DNA of 33,305 bases from an uncultured Burkholderiales bacterium. GTDB taxonomy: Bacteria > Pseudomonadota > Gammaproteobacteria > Burkholderiales > Burkholderiaceae_C. Of the stretch, positions 9,101 to 16,698 are shown one piece after another (within the stretch, counting starts at the first letter, position 1; every line of letters starts with the position of its first letter). Where the stretch lies: NCBI GenBank assembly GCA_903844775.1, contig CAIMUZ010000074.1, forward strand, positions 1 to 33,305. The letters run 5' to 3'. Under the pieces are notes generated by a model. It had not been told where the DNA came from and searched no databases. It saw only the letters and a list, made by a program, of their open reading frames with translations. Made by a program: the position numbers and the translations under genes.

Positions 9101-9142
9101 TTGATGTGCATCAATAAGCATCCGCCTAAAGTTCCTTACGAT
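9101..9142 (+). promoter_or_regulatory. Fnr/Anr-type promoter of the TraR/DksA-family gene
   Basis: TTGATGTGCATCAA (9101-9114) matches the Fnr/Anr consensus TTGAT-N4-ATCAA perfectly. A -10-like TACGAT lies at 9137-9142. A transcription start at 9149 inferred from that hexamer puts the centre of the box at -41.5, the standard class II Fnr activation geometry. The start codon of the downstream gene is at 9183. In the other direction no reasonable -10 is found at the matching distance. No Fnr gene is in the window. Confidence 0.65.
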
Positions 9143-9182
9143 GAAGGCATCGGTGAAGAGGTCTTCACAAGGAGGTCTGTCC

Positions 9183-9563
9183 ATGAAAAACGAACTGCAA
9201 ACTGAATCTCTCAGACAACTACTGCTGGCTCAAAAAGTTCAGCTGATTGACAAGATGCGCCAAGAAAGGGGTGGCCTCAAAAGTCGCGCAGAAGCGGCCA
9301 GCGACCAGCTCTCTGCCTCCGAACAATCACACGCGCAAAACATCACCGAACGTGACACCGCTTTTGCCATTCAAGAACACGATGTCACAGAAATAGAAGC
9401 CATTGACCGGGCGCTTCAACGCATTGCAAGTGGTGGGTATGGCATTTGCCTAGCCTGCGAAGGTGAAATACCAGTCACACGCTTGCTAGCGTTTCCGGCT
9501 GCATTGCGATGCATTGGGTGTCAAACCGCAGAAGAGAAAGTGGCCAAAGGCGCGATCTGCTGA
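9183..9563 (+). CDS. TraR/DksA-family C4 zinc-finger protein
   Basis: Proteins of this family bind in the secondary channel of RNA polymerase and alter promoter choice; this one is a DksA-like paralogue rather than DksA itself. The 126-residue product has a long helical hairpin (about 5-80). A four-cysteine zinc finger follows, with Cys89/Cys92 (CLAC) and Cys110/Cys113 (CIGC) and the family phrase [14 protein letters not shown] between helix and finger. The ATG at 9183 has an excellent AAGGAGG ribosome site. A perfect Fnr/Anr box lies 69-82 bases upstream, suggesting induction at low oxygen. The 3' end overlaps the converging hydrolase gene by 43 bases. Confidence 0.9.
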   Translation: MKNELQTESLRQLLLAQKVQLIDKMRQERGGLKSRAEAASDQLSASEQSHAQNITERDTAFAIQEHDVTEIEAIDRALQRIASGGYGICLACEGEIPVTRLLAFPAALRCIGCQTAEEKVAKGAIC

Positions 9564-10546
9564 TCGATGGCACCCAACAGGCTTTGACCATCTTTGCCCT
9601 TCATCTCAATTCGAATGGTGTCACCAAACTTCATAAATTCAGTTGAGGGTTTGCCATCCAAGATGGTTTCAATGGCACGCTTTTCGGCAATGCAGCTATA
9701 GCCCTTGACCCATTCAGGCTTGCCGTTAACGTCCACGCTTTTGTTGCTCACCGTGCCACTGCCCACAATGGTGCCAGCGCGCACGTTGCGTGTCTTGCAA
9801 ATATGGGCAATCAGTTGGCCAAAATGAAAAGTCATCTCAGGGCCGGCTTCGCACATGCCGACTTTGCGGCCATTCCATGTGGATTGCAAAGTTAAATGCA
9901 CTCGACCTTGGTCCCAGGCATCACCTATTTCGTCCAAGGTCACTGCAACAGGGCTGAAGGCCGTGGCAGGTTTACTTTGAACGAAGCCAAATCCTTTTGA
10001 CAGCTCATCGGGGATGAGATTGCGCAAACTCACATCGTTGGCAATCATGACCAACCGTATGCCATCCAAAGCATTTTCTGGCGAGACGCCCATGGGCACA
10101 TCACCTGTGATCACTGCAATTTCAGCTTCAAAATCAATGCCAAACGCCTCGTCCGGACAAACCACATCATCGCAGGGACCTAGAAAATCATCGCTGCCGC
10201 CCTGGTACATGAGGGGATCGTTGTAGAAGCTTTCGGGCACCTCTGATTTGCGTGCGGCACGCACCAACTCCACATGATTCAGGAAAGCAGAACCATCGGC
10301 CCATTGGTAGGCTCGAGGCAGCGGCGCCATGCATTGTTTGGGATCAAACGGAAAGGCATGACGCGCCTTGCCATTGTTCAAGGTCAGGTACAAGTCTTCC
10401 AGTTGTGGGGCTAAAAAATTCCAGTCGTCTAGAACCTGTTGCAATCGCTGTGCAATGCCGGTCGCATAATGGGCGGTGCTGAGGTCACGCGATACCACCA
10501 CCAACTGGCCATCACGCGATCCGTCTTTGTAGGTTGCCAATTTCAT
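9521..10546 (-). CDS. Fumarylacetoacetate hydrolase family protein
   Basis: This 341-residue protein has the FAH fold: an N-terminal small domain (MKLATYKDGSRDGQLVVVSR) and a large catalytic domain. The domain contains the metal-binding acidic residues of FGIDFEAEIAVITGDVP and NDVSLRN. It also has FGFVQSKPATAFSPVAVT, TIVGSGTVSNKS, and FGDTIRIEMKGKDGQSLLG. It resembles the branch often annotated fumarylacetoacetase or 2-keto-4-pentenoate hydratase-like; the substrate is uncertain. The ATG at 10546 is chosen over an in-frame TTG at 10570, neither with a strong ribosome site. Its 3' end overlaps the oppositely transcribed TraR/DksA-family gene by 43 bases. Confidence 0.9.
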   Translation of the reverse strand: MKLATYKDGSRDGQLVVVSRDLSTAHYATGIAQRLQQVLDDWNFLAPQLEDLYLTLNNGKARHAFPFDPKQCMAPLPRAYQWADGSAFLNHVELVRAARKSEVPESFYNDPLMYQGGSDDFLGPCDDVVCPDEAFGIDFEAEIAVITGDVPMGVSPENALDGIRLVMIANDVSLRNLIPDELSKGFGFVQSKPATAFSPVAVTLDEIGDAWDQGRVHLTLQSTWNGRKVGMCEAGPEMTFHFGQLIAHICKTRNVRAGTIVGSGTVSNKSVDVNGKPEWVKGYSCIAEKRAIETILDGKPSTEFMKFGDTIRIEMKGKDGQSLLGAIDQQIAPLATFSSAV

Positions 10547-10690
10547 AGGTTTGTCTTTGTTATTTTGCAATTGAATTAAAGCATCCGATCAGTTTAACCA
10601 ATCTATCTCCCTCTAGAATTTCTAAGATTCAAAAGTTCTTCAAAATTAGCCTCAACAAACCCTGAGCAGACCCCCCAACTCATTATTTTC

Positions 10691-11830
10691 ATGGATGTAG
10701 GACACCTTCTTCTTGCAAGCCCAAGCCGGCAAAAGCTGGTGGCCTTGAGCGCGCTGGTTTTGGTTGTGCATTTGTGGCTGCTGCTGACATCAGGGGAGAG
10801 CCTATGGCGACTGCATTCTGAATCTCAAAAATTAGGGCCTTTGCAAACTCGCGTCATCCAGTCGGTAACGCCAACCCCTCAAGCCCATACCGAAAAGTCT
10901 ACGAATCAGGTGCGGTCAGCTGCGAAAGCAAAATCCAAGCCGCCACAAGCCGCTTCCAGCGAAGCAACTTCCTCGATCGCAGACCTTAGCGCCGTTGCAA
11001 GCGCCGCACTGCCAGAGCCGCTCCCGGTCTTGAATGAGAGTCCCATTGATGCTGTCAATGAGTTACCGTCGCCCGTTGCAGAATCTGTCGCGCCCACGGT
11101 CGCTGAAAAAGCAGCAGAGGCGCCAGCAGCAGTCTCCACCCAAGACAATGCCTTGGTCGCAAAATCAGGCAATTTTCCCGCCAATGTCCAAATTAACTAT
11201 ACGCTCACCGGACAAGAGCGGGGCCTCAACTATTACGCCTCAGGCGCCTTAAAGTGGCAAGTCAAGTCGGCTACTAGCGCACCGAGAAACTATGAAGCCG
11301 AGCTGCGTGTTCGGGCTTTTTTGGTGGGCACCCGGGTGTGGCGCAGTCAAGGTGCGCTTGCCGACCAAGGGCTTGTTCCGCAAAAGTACACCGACAGTTG
11401 GCGCGGCGAGCGAGCCGCCCACTTTGATGCAGTGCAACGCAGAATCACCTTCAGCGGCAATACGCCCAGTGCAGAAATGCAAGCGGGCGCGCAGGATCAG
11501 GTGAGTTTGTTCATTCAAATGGCGGCGGCCATCGCCGCACAAAATTTCAAGACAGGCTCAGAGTTGTCTGTTCAAACAGCGACGGCTCGCGACGCTGTCA
11601 ATTGGCGTCTCACCTACAAATCGGACGAGCTCATTGAAATTAAGGGGGAGCGGCTCGAAACTCAGCGTTGGATTTGCTTACCCCGTGGCAAATTCGACAG
11701 TCAAATTGAAATGTGGTTGTCTAAAAATCATAGCGGCATGCCCGTTCGCATCAAAATTACACAGGTCAATGGCAATTTCATCGACTTGGAAATGAACGGC
11801 TCTGAGGCTTTACCACCTTTGGTGAACTGA
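10691..11830 (+). CDS. DUF3108 domain protein with N-terminal membrane anchor
   Basis: This 379-residue protein starts with a short cytoplasmic stretch and one hydrophobic helix (about 18-34, LVALSALVLVVHLWLLL). A long Pro/Ala/Ser/Lys-rich linker follows (about 45-155), as in TonB-like periplasm-spanning proteins. The C-terminal beta-rich DUF3108 domain (about 155-379) starts near FPANVQINYTLTGQERGLNY and contains LVPQKYTDSWRGERAAHFD. It is probably an inner-membrane protein with a periplasmic domain. Function is unknown. No Shine-Dalgarno is visible before the ATG at 10691, so the exact start is uncertain. It faces away from the hydrolase gene across 144 bases. Confidence 0.8.
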   Translation: MDVGHLLLASPSRQKLVALSALVLVVHLWLLLTSGESLWRLHSESQKLGPLQTRVIQSVTPTPQAHTEKSTNQVRSAAKAKSKPPQAASSEATSSIADLSAVASAALPEPLPVLNESPIDAVNELPSPVAESVAPTVAEKAAEAPAAVSTQDNALVAKSGNFPANVQINYTLTGQERGLNYYASGALKWQVKSATSAPRNYEAELRVRAFLVGTRVWRSQGALADQGLVPQKYTDSWRGERAAHFDAVQRRITFSGNTPSAEMQAGAQDQVSLFIQMAAAIAAQNFKTGSELSVQTATARDAVNWRLTYKSDELIEIKGERLETQRWICLPRGKFDSQIEMWLSKNHSGMPVRIKITQVNGNFIDLEMNGSEALPPLVN

Positions 11831-11880
11831 GCACTCAAGCTCAGCAAACTCCGGTGTCCGATGTTTGTTTTTGACAGCAC

Positions 11881-11910
11881 TTGAAAAAATTTGCAAAAGC
11901 CTTGTCTAAA
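11881..11910 (+). promoter_or_regulatory. Possible sigma-70 promoter of the DUF3567 gene
   Basis: TTGAAA (11881-11886) and TCTAAA (11905-11910) are separated by 18 bases, about 30 bases before the DUF3567 start codon. This is a motif match only. Confidence 0.3.
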
Positions 11911-11938
11911 TGGCTCAGACTTCAGTCAGAATGTCACC

Positions 11939-12220
11939 ATGAACTTGTTGTATGAATCCGAATCCTTCGCCGTCATGCATGTGTTGGCCAATGAAACCGG
12001 TGAGGCGGCACCCGTCTCTAAAGTGCCCACGCTGGAGCGTCACGGTTTTGAGATTGTTGACAAACGTTCGGGCAAAGAAGTTTATCTAGATGGCTCTTGG
12101 GCAGAGATGTTCCAAATGCACATCCAAGCATGGCAACAAAATACCCCCACCCAAGAAGAGGTTGAAGACACCCTCGAGCGCTACACAGGCTTAGCGCAAC
12201 AGCCGGTGGTCGTTCACTGA
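11939..12220 (+). CDS. DUF3567 family protein
   Basis: This 93-residue protein of unknown function is typical of Burkholderiales. The family's conserved segments are visible: SFAVMHVLANETGE, RHGFEIVDKRSGKEVYLDG, SWAEMFQMHIQAWQ, NTPTQEEVEDTLERY and the C-terminal QPVVVH. No signal peptide or membrane helix is present. The ATG at 11939 fits the family start MNLLYES; the open frame from 11891 adds unrelated residues. The last 7 bases overlap the converging AbrB-family gene. Confidence 0.85.
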   Translation: MNLLYESESFAVMHVLANETGEAAPVSKVPTLERHGFEIVDKRSGKEVYLDGSWAEMFQMHIQAWQQNTPTQEEVEDTLERYTGLAQQPVVVH

Positions 12221-13302
12221 GGCGTCTCATCTTGTGGGGCCAGCCATCGGTAAAGTGGCACCACAATCAACAGCACCGCAATCAGGCGACAAACTTGAAA
12301 CGCCGTCACAATGGGCGCGCCCAATTCCAGTACTTTGGCAGTGATCGCCATCTCAGCAATGCCACCTGGCGATGTGCCTAAAATCAATGTGGCGGGATGC
12401 AAACCTGTGCCCAAAGCCAAAGCCCAGCCAAAAGCACCCGACAACATCATCATGCCCAAGGTGCCCAAGCTCACGGTCCAAAGCCACTTGGGCGCGGTCT
12501 GAATAAACTCACGCTTGAAGCGCACGCCCAAGCTGATGCCGATGAACATTTGTGCCATGCTGGACATTTCTGAAGAAATGGCCGTCCACTGAATGCCCAA
12601 GAGCGTCAGCACCATGGACACCAGCAAGGGCCCCATAAACCAGGGGTTATTTCTTTTGATGGCCATCATCAGAAGTGCACCCGCACTGGTTGCCATTGCC
12701 AAGTAGAAAATGCCCGGCCATTCCAAATTGCGGGGGCCCGGCAACAAACTGCTGTTCACGTGCAAACCCCAATGGGACTGAAACCATTGCATGCCAAAGG
12801 GCACGCAAACCACCACCAAGACCAGACGCATGCTGTGTGACGCCGCGACCAAATCTGTTCGGGCGCTGTATCGGTCTGCCATCAGCGTCATCTCAGATGC
12901 GCCGCCGATAGCCCCTGCGAAATAGCTCGTGGCACGCCTTTGTGAGGCAGAAAGACCATACATTTCATGCGCGTTGCGAGCGTGAAGCCACAAACCAAAG
13001 CCAAATCCGATGGCCAATGCCCAAGCAATGCCCAGCAAAATGGCCCACCAAAGGCTCAACACCATGCGTCCTACCTCGGCCGTGAAATACAAGCCCAAGG
13101 CACAGGCAATCACCCATTGCCCCACATTGCGCAAATAGCCTGAGCTTCTCATCGATACACCGCAAATCGAAAAAGCGGCCGTGCACAAAAGTGGGCCCAG
13201 CATCCAGGGAATGGGCATGCGAAGCCATTCCGCCAAGAATGCGCCGGCAACGCCCAGCACAAGGGTGATGACAACTTGGCAAATGTGTTGAAAAGAGCGC
13301 AA
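12214..13302 (-). CDS. AbrB-family integral membrane protein
   Basis: This 362-residue protein has about ten hydrophobic segments arranged as two similar halves, the AbrB duplication pattern (Pfam AbrB; sometimes labelled ammonia monooxygenase-like in databases). Signature stretches are RMPIPWMLGPLL in the first half and NPWFMGPLLVSM in the second. Each half also carries a Gly-rich Glu-Met motif: GAIGGASEMTLMADRY and GTSPGGIAEMAITAK. It is probably a transporter or regulator-associated inner-membrane protein; the substrate is unknown. The only reasonable start is a TTG at 13302, preceded by a run of eight A on the plus strand, so the N-terminus is uncertain. Confidence 0.85.
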   Translation of the reverse strand: MRSFQHICQVVITLVLGVAGAFLAEWLRMPIPWMLGPLLCTAAFSICGVSMRSSGYLRNVGQWVIACALGLYFTAEVGRMVLSLWWAILLGIAWALAIGFGFGLWLHARNAHEMYGLSASQRRATSYFAGAIGGASEMTLMADRYSARTDLVAASHSMRLVLVVVCVPFGMQWFQSHWGLHVNSSLLPGPRNLEWPGIFYLAMATSAGALLMMAIKRNNPWFMGPLLVSMVLTLLGIQWTAISSEMSSMAQMFIGISLGVRFKREFIQTAPKWLWTVSLGTLGMMMLSGAFGWALALGTGLHPATLILGTSPGGIAEMAITAKVLELGAPIVTAFQVCRLIAVLLIVVPLYRWLAPQDETPQ

Positions 13303-13421
13303 AAAAAAGCCTGGAAAAAAGTAGTTGTCAGCTTGCAGTGTAAACCCAGGCCTTCAGATCCAAGACACAAATGCTTCCCCGAATCTGGCAAAGCCTTCTC
13401 GTCCCTGCGACAATGTTGCCT

Positions 13422-14270
13422 ATGAATCACGCTTATATTTTGACGCTCTCCTGCCCCGACAGAACAGGCATCGTGCATGCTGTCTCGGGCTTCTTGCTAG
13501 AGCGCGGCGGCAACATTGAAGAGGCCGCTCAATACAACGACCCTGACACCGGCCTGTTTTTCATGCGCGTGCAGTTTGCTTGCGACCAAGTGAGCGAGAC
13601 CGATTTACGCAGCCAACTGGTCAGTTTGGCCGCCACGTTCCAAATGACTTGGAAACTGCACAACACCCAACAACCCATGCCGGCCGTCATTTTGGTCAGC
13701 AAAGAAGGCCATTGCCTCAACGATTTGCTGTTTCGCTGGAAAAGCGGTTTGCTGCCCATCGACATTCGCGCCATTGTGAGCAATCACCGCGAGTTCTACC
13801 AACTGGCCGCCAGCTACAACGTTCCCTTTCACCATATTCCCGTGAGCACTGCCAACAAAGCTGAGGCCGAGGCCAAACAGTACGAGGTCATTCAGGCCGA
13901 AGGCGCCGAGCTGGTGGTGCTGGCGCGCTATATGCAAATTTTGTCGGACGATTTGTGTCACAAATTATCGGGACGTGCCATCAACATTCACCACTCCTTC
14001 CTGCCCAGCTTCAAGGGTGCCAAGCCTTATTACCAAGCACACGATCGCGGCGTCAAATTGATTGGTGCCACGGCGCACTATGTGACAGCCGATCTGGACG
14101 AAGGCCCCATCATTGAACAAGACGTGGCACGGGTGGATCACTCTAAAACAGTCGAGGCTCTGACCACCCAAGGGCGTGATACTGAAAGCCAAGTGTTGGC
14201 TCGTGCCGTGAAATGGCACAGCGAACACCGCGTACTTTTGAACGGTCACAAAACCGTGATCTTCAAATGA
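13422..14270 (+). CDS. purU: Formyltetrahydrofolate deformylase
   Basis: PurU hydrolyses 10-formyl-tetrahydrofolate to formate and tetrahydrofolate, balancing the one-carbon pool and supplying formate for purine synthesis. The 282-residue protein, near the 280 of E. coli, has an N-terminal ACT domain (YILTLSCPDRTGIVHAVSGF, residues 5-80) and a formyltransferase-fold domain. The latter shows ILVSKEGHCLNDLLFRWKSG, AINIHHSFLPSFKGAKPY with the catalytic Asn/His region, and TADLDEGPIIEQD with the conserved Asp. The start is ATG 13422; an ATG at 13413 is also in frame. glcD-like starts 22 bases downstream, so the two may share a transcript. Confidence 0.95.
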   Translation: MNHAYILTLSCPDRTGIVHAVSGFLLERGGNIEEAAQYNDPDTGLFFMRVQFACDQVSETDLRSQLVSLAATFQMTWKLHNTQQPMPAVILVSKEGHCLNDLLFRWKSGLLPIDIRAIVSNHREFYQLAASYNVPFHHIPVSTANKAEAEAKQYEVIQAEGAELVVLARYMQILSDDLCHKLSGRAINIHHSFLPSFKGAKPYYQAHDRGVKLIGATAHYVTADLDEGPIIEQDVARVDHSKTVEALTTQGRDTESQVLARAVKWHSEHRVLLNGHKTVIFK

Positions 14271-14292
14271 TTTTGATTTGTATTTTTAAAAG

Positions 14293-15792
14293 ATGGCCAT
14301 GAACGCACTCACCAACATCGAAGCCCTGTCCCGCGCCGATCGACAAGCGCAAGTGTTGAAAGCCTTGAGCGCCGTCCTGCCTGCACACGCATTGCTTTAC
14401 ACCTTGGAAGACACTGTGCCTTATGAGTGCGATGGTCTCACGGCCTACCGTGAACGACCCTTGGTGGTGGCCTTGCCCGAAACAGAAATCCAAGTGCAAG
14501 AAGTTTTGAAAGCTTGCCACGCATTGGCCGTCCCGGTTGTCGCAAGGGGTGCCGGCACCGGTTTGTCGGGCGGCGCCATGCCTCACAAGCTGGGGGTCAC
14601 TTTGTCGATGGCCAAGTTCAACCAGATTGTCAAAATAGACCCCCATTCTAGAACCGCCGTTGTTCAGTGCGGTGTTCGAAACTTGGCCATTTCTGAAGCG
14701 TCCGCGCCGCATGGTCTGTATTACGCACCAGATCCGTCTAGCCAAATTGCTTGCACCATTGGCGGCAACGTTGCCGAAAATTCAGGCGGTGTGCACTGCC
14801 TCAAATACGGCCTCACTTTGCACAATGTGCTTAAGGTCAAAGGCTTCACCATCGAGGGTGATGCGGTGACATTTGGCAGCGACGCGCTGGACACTTCTGG
14901 CTTTGATTTGTTGTCGGTGTTGGTGGGCAGCGAAGGCATGTTGGCCATCACCACCGAAGTGACTGTCAAGCTGGTGCCCAAACCTCAACTGGCGCGTTGC
15001 ATCATGGCCAGCTTTGATGACATTCGCAAAGCTGGCGATGCGGTGGCAGCTGTCATTGCAGCGGGCATCATTCCAGCCGGTTTGGAAATGATGGACAAGC
15101 CCATGACCGCAGCGGTGGAAGATTTTGTTCACGCGGGATACGACTTGGATGCCGCGGCCATTTTGTTGTGCGAAAGCGATGGCACACCTGAAGAAGTTGA
15201 AGAAGAAATTGGTCGCATGAGCGATGTGTTGCGGGGTTGCGGCGCCACCGCCATTACCGTGAGCAAAGACGAGGCCGAGCGCTTGCGTTTTTGGAGTGGT
15301 CGTAAAAATGCATTTCCTGCATCGGGCCGAATCAGCCCTGACTACATGTGCATGGACTCCACCATTCCGCGCAAACGATTGGCCGACATTTTATTGGCCA
15401 TTGCCGAGATGGAAAAAAAATACCAACTGCGCTGCGCCAATGTGTTTCATGCGGGCGATGGGAACTTGCATCCCCTCATTTTGTTTGATGCCAACGACCC
15501 GGATCAATTGCACCGCTGTGAACTGTTTGGCGCAGACATCTTGGAAACCAGTGTGGCCATGGGCGGCACCGTCACGGGCGAACATGGCGTGGGCATTGAA
15601 AAGCTCAACAGCATGTGTGTTCAGTTTTCAACAGAAGAAAACACACAAATGTTTGCCTTGAAAAAAGCCTTTGATCCCATGGGTTTGCTGAACCCTGGCA
15701 AGGTCATTCCGACGCACAATCGGTGTGCCGAATACGGCAAGATGTTGGTTCGCGGCGGGAAAATCTCACACCCCGATTTGCCGCGTTTTTAA
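14293..15792 (+). CDS. glcD: FAD-binding (D)-2-hydroxyacid oxidase, GlcD-like
   Basis: This 499-residue protein belongs to the FAD-linked oxidase family of glycolate oxidase subunit GlcD and D-lactate dehydrogenases. The PCMH-type FAD domain (about 50-230) contains VARGAGTGLSGGAMP and GGNVAENSGGVHCLKYG, and SVLVGSEGMLAITTE closes it. The C-terminal cap carries NVFHAGDGNLHPLILFD and GGTVTGEHGVGIEKL, which match GlcD and D-lactate dehydrogenase-type enzymes. Glycolate oxidase normally needs GlcE and GlcF, and neither is adjacent, so it may be a stand-alone D-2-hydroxyacid dehydrogenase or its partners lie elsewhere. A second in-frame ATG lies at 14299. A strong terminator follows. Confidence 0.88.
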   Translation: MAMNALTNIEALSRADRQAQVLKALSAVLPAHALLYTLEDTVPYECDGLTAYRERPLVVALPETEIQVQEVLKACHALAVPVVARGAGTGLSGGAMPHKLGVTLSMAKFNQIVKIDPHSRTAVVQCGVRNLAISEASAPHGLYYAPDPSSQIACTIGGNVAENSGGVHCLKYGLTLHNVLKVKGFTIEGDAVTFGSDALDTSGFDLLSVLVGSEGMLAITTEVTVKLVPKPQLARCIMASFDDIRKAGDAVAAVIAAGIIPAGLEMMDKPMTAAVEDFVHAGYDLDAAAILLCESDGTPEEVEEEIGRMSDVLRGCGATAITVSKDEAERLRFWSGRKNAFPASGRISPDYMCMDSTIPRKRLADILLAIAEMEKKYQLRCANVFHAGDGNLHPLILFDANDPDQLHRCELFGADILETSVAMGGTVTGEHGVGIEKLNSMCVQFSTEENTQMFALKKAFDPMGLLNPGKVIPTHNRCAEYGKMLVRGGKISHPDLPRF

Positions 15793-15810
15793 TCAACGTC
15801 AAGCACTCTC

Positions 15811-15835
15811 AACCCAGCCTAAGTGCTGGGTTTTT
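15811..15835 (+). terminator. Rho-independent terminator after glcD-like gene
   Basis: AACCCAGC (15811-15818) pairs perfectly with GCTGGGTT (15825-15832) over a 6-base loop and runs into five T. It ends the purU-glcD transcript. The T-run touches the stop codon of the converging yggS gene at 15835. Confidence 0.85.
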
Positions 15836-16521
15836 CAATGTCGTGATCCAAAAATAGCGGTACCAACGCGGACGCAGGTACTGCCCTCGGCGATGGCCAC
15901 CCCTAAATCAGCGGTCATACCCATCGACAGGGTGTCCAAGTTCAATCCGACCGCATTCAAACTGTCAAACAATTCTTTGGCTTGGTGGTGTACCGCGCGC
16001 GTTGCAGCCTCATTTTCGGCAGGTTCTGGAATGGTCATCAGGCCGCGTAATTTCATCTGGGGCAGCTTGGCAACGGCCTGCGCCAAGGCCAAAAGATCAT
16101 GGGGCGATACACCTGATTTGTTGGCGCCGCCATCGACATTGACCTGCAAACAAACTTGAAGCGGTGGCAAATGAGCAGGCCTTTGTGCGGACAAACGTTC
16201 CGCAATTTTCAAGCGGTCAAGGCTGTGCACCCAAGCAAAATTTTCAGCCACAAGCTTGGTCTTGTTACTTTGAATGGGGCCAATGCAATGCCACTCCAAA
16301 GGCAAGTCTGCCAATTCGGCCATTTTGTCGACGCCTTCTTGAATGTAATTTTCGCCAAACGCGATTTGGCCCGCCGCATAAGCTTCGCGCACAGCCTGCG
16401 CTGGCATGGTCTTAGAAACTGCCAGAAGCTTGACGGCTTCTGCAACACGCCCTGCCGACACAGCCGCAAGCTCAATTTGCTGGCGCACTCGCTGAAGGTT
16501 CTCTGAAACTGGGGTATTCAT
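15835..16521 (-). CDS. yggS: YggS-family pyridoxal phosphate homeostasis protein
   Basis: This cytosolic PLP-binding protein helps balance vitamin B6 and amino-acid metabolism. The 228-residue product has the single TIM barrel of the family. The PLP lysine lies in KLLAVSKTMP (Lys37), followed by FGENYIQEG, EWHCIGPIQSNKTK, VCLQVNVDGGANKSG, LRGLMTIPEP, LSMGMTADLGVAIAEGSTCV and RVGTAIFG. The ATG at 16521 gives the normal family length; a longer frame to 16569 is not supported. The ribosome site is weak. It converges on glcD with the terminator between them and is divergent from the downstream dehydrogenase. Confidence 0.95.
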   Translation of the reverse strand: MNTPVSENLQRVRQQIELAAVSAGRVAEAVKLLAVSKTMPAQAVREAYAAGQIAFGENYIQEGVDKMAELADLPLEWHCIGPIQSNKTKLVAENFAWVHSLDRLKIAERLSAQRPAHLPPLQVCLQVNVDGGANKSGVSPHDLLALAQAVAKLPQMKLRGLMTIPEPAENEAATRAVHHQAKELFDSLNAVGLNLDTLSMGMTADLGVAIAEGSTCVRVGTAIFGSRH

Positions 16522-16613
16522 AGGGACAAGGTTACCAAATCTCTGGGCACATCGGAAATTCAAAGACATTACCGCGCCTGTTCGGGACGTTTAATTTCGG
16601 CAAGCACCTTGAC

Positions 16614-16639
16614 ACTTTGAAGCAAATTTCACTCAAAGT
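16614..16639. repeat. Inverted repeat near a -35-like box, possible operator
   Basis: ACTTTGA (16614-16620) and TCAAAGT (16633-16639) are perfect 7-base arms 12 bases apart. A TTGACA (16609-16614) overlaps the left arm. They lie between yggS and the beta-hydroxyacid dehydrogenase gene, about 60 bases before the latter. No good -10 could be fixed. Confidence 0.3.
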
Positions 16640-16698
16640 CCCAATCTGATGGACAATCTCAACCTTGCACATTTCTTCAACCCTTTCAATCGACAATT

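Noticed and set aside
9066-9114. Fnr control of the enoyl-CoA hydratase gene from the same box
   Set aside because: At the matching class II distance on the minus strand the sequence AGTTAG is a poor -10 hexamer.
9038-9184. N-terminal extension of the enoyl-CoA hydratase gene up to 9184
   Set aside because: The added residues do not resemble the family, would cover the Fnr-type promoter, and the ATG at 9037 has its own ribosome site.
13301-13320. Frameshift at the A-runs before the AbrB-family gene
   Set aside because: The runs of eight and six A look suspicious, but no family-like N-terminal sequence appears in other frames upstream, so an unusual TTG start is the simpler reading.
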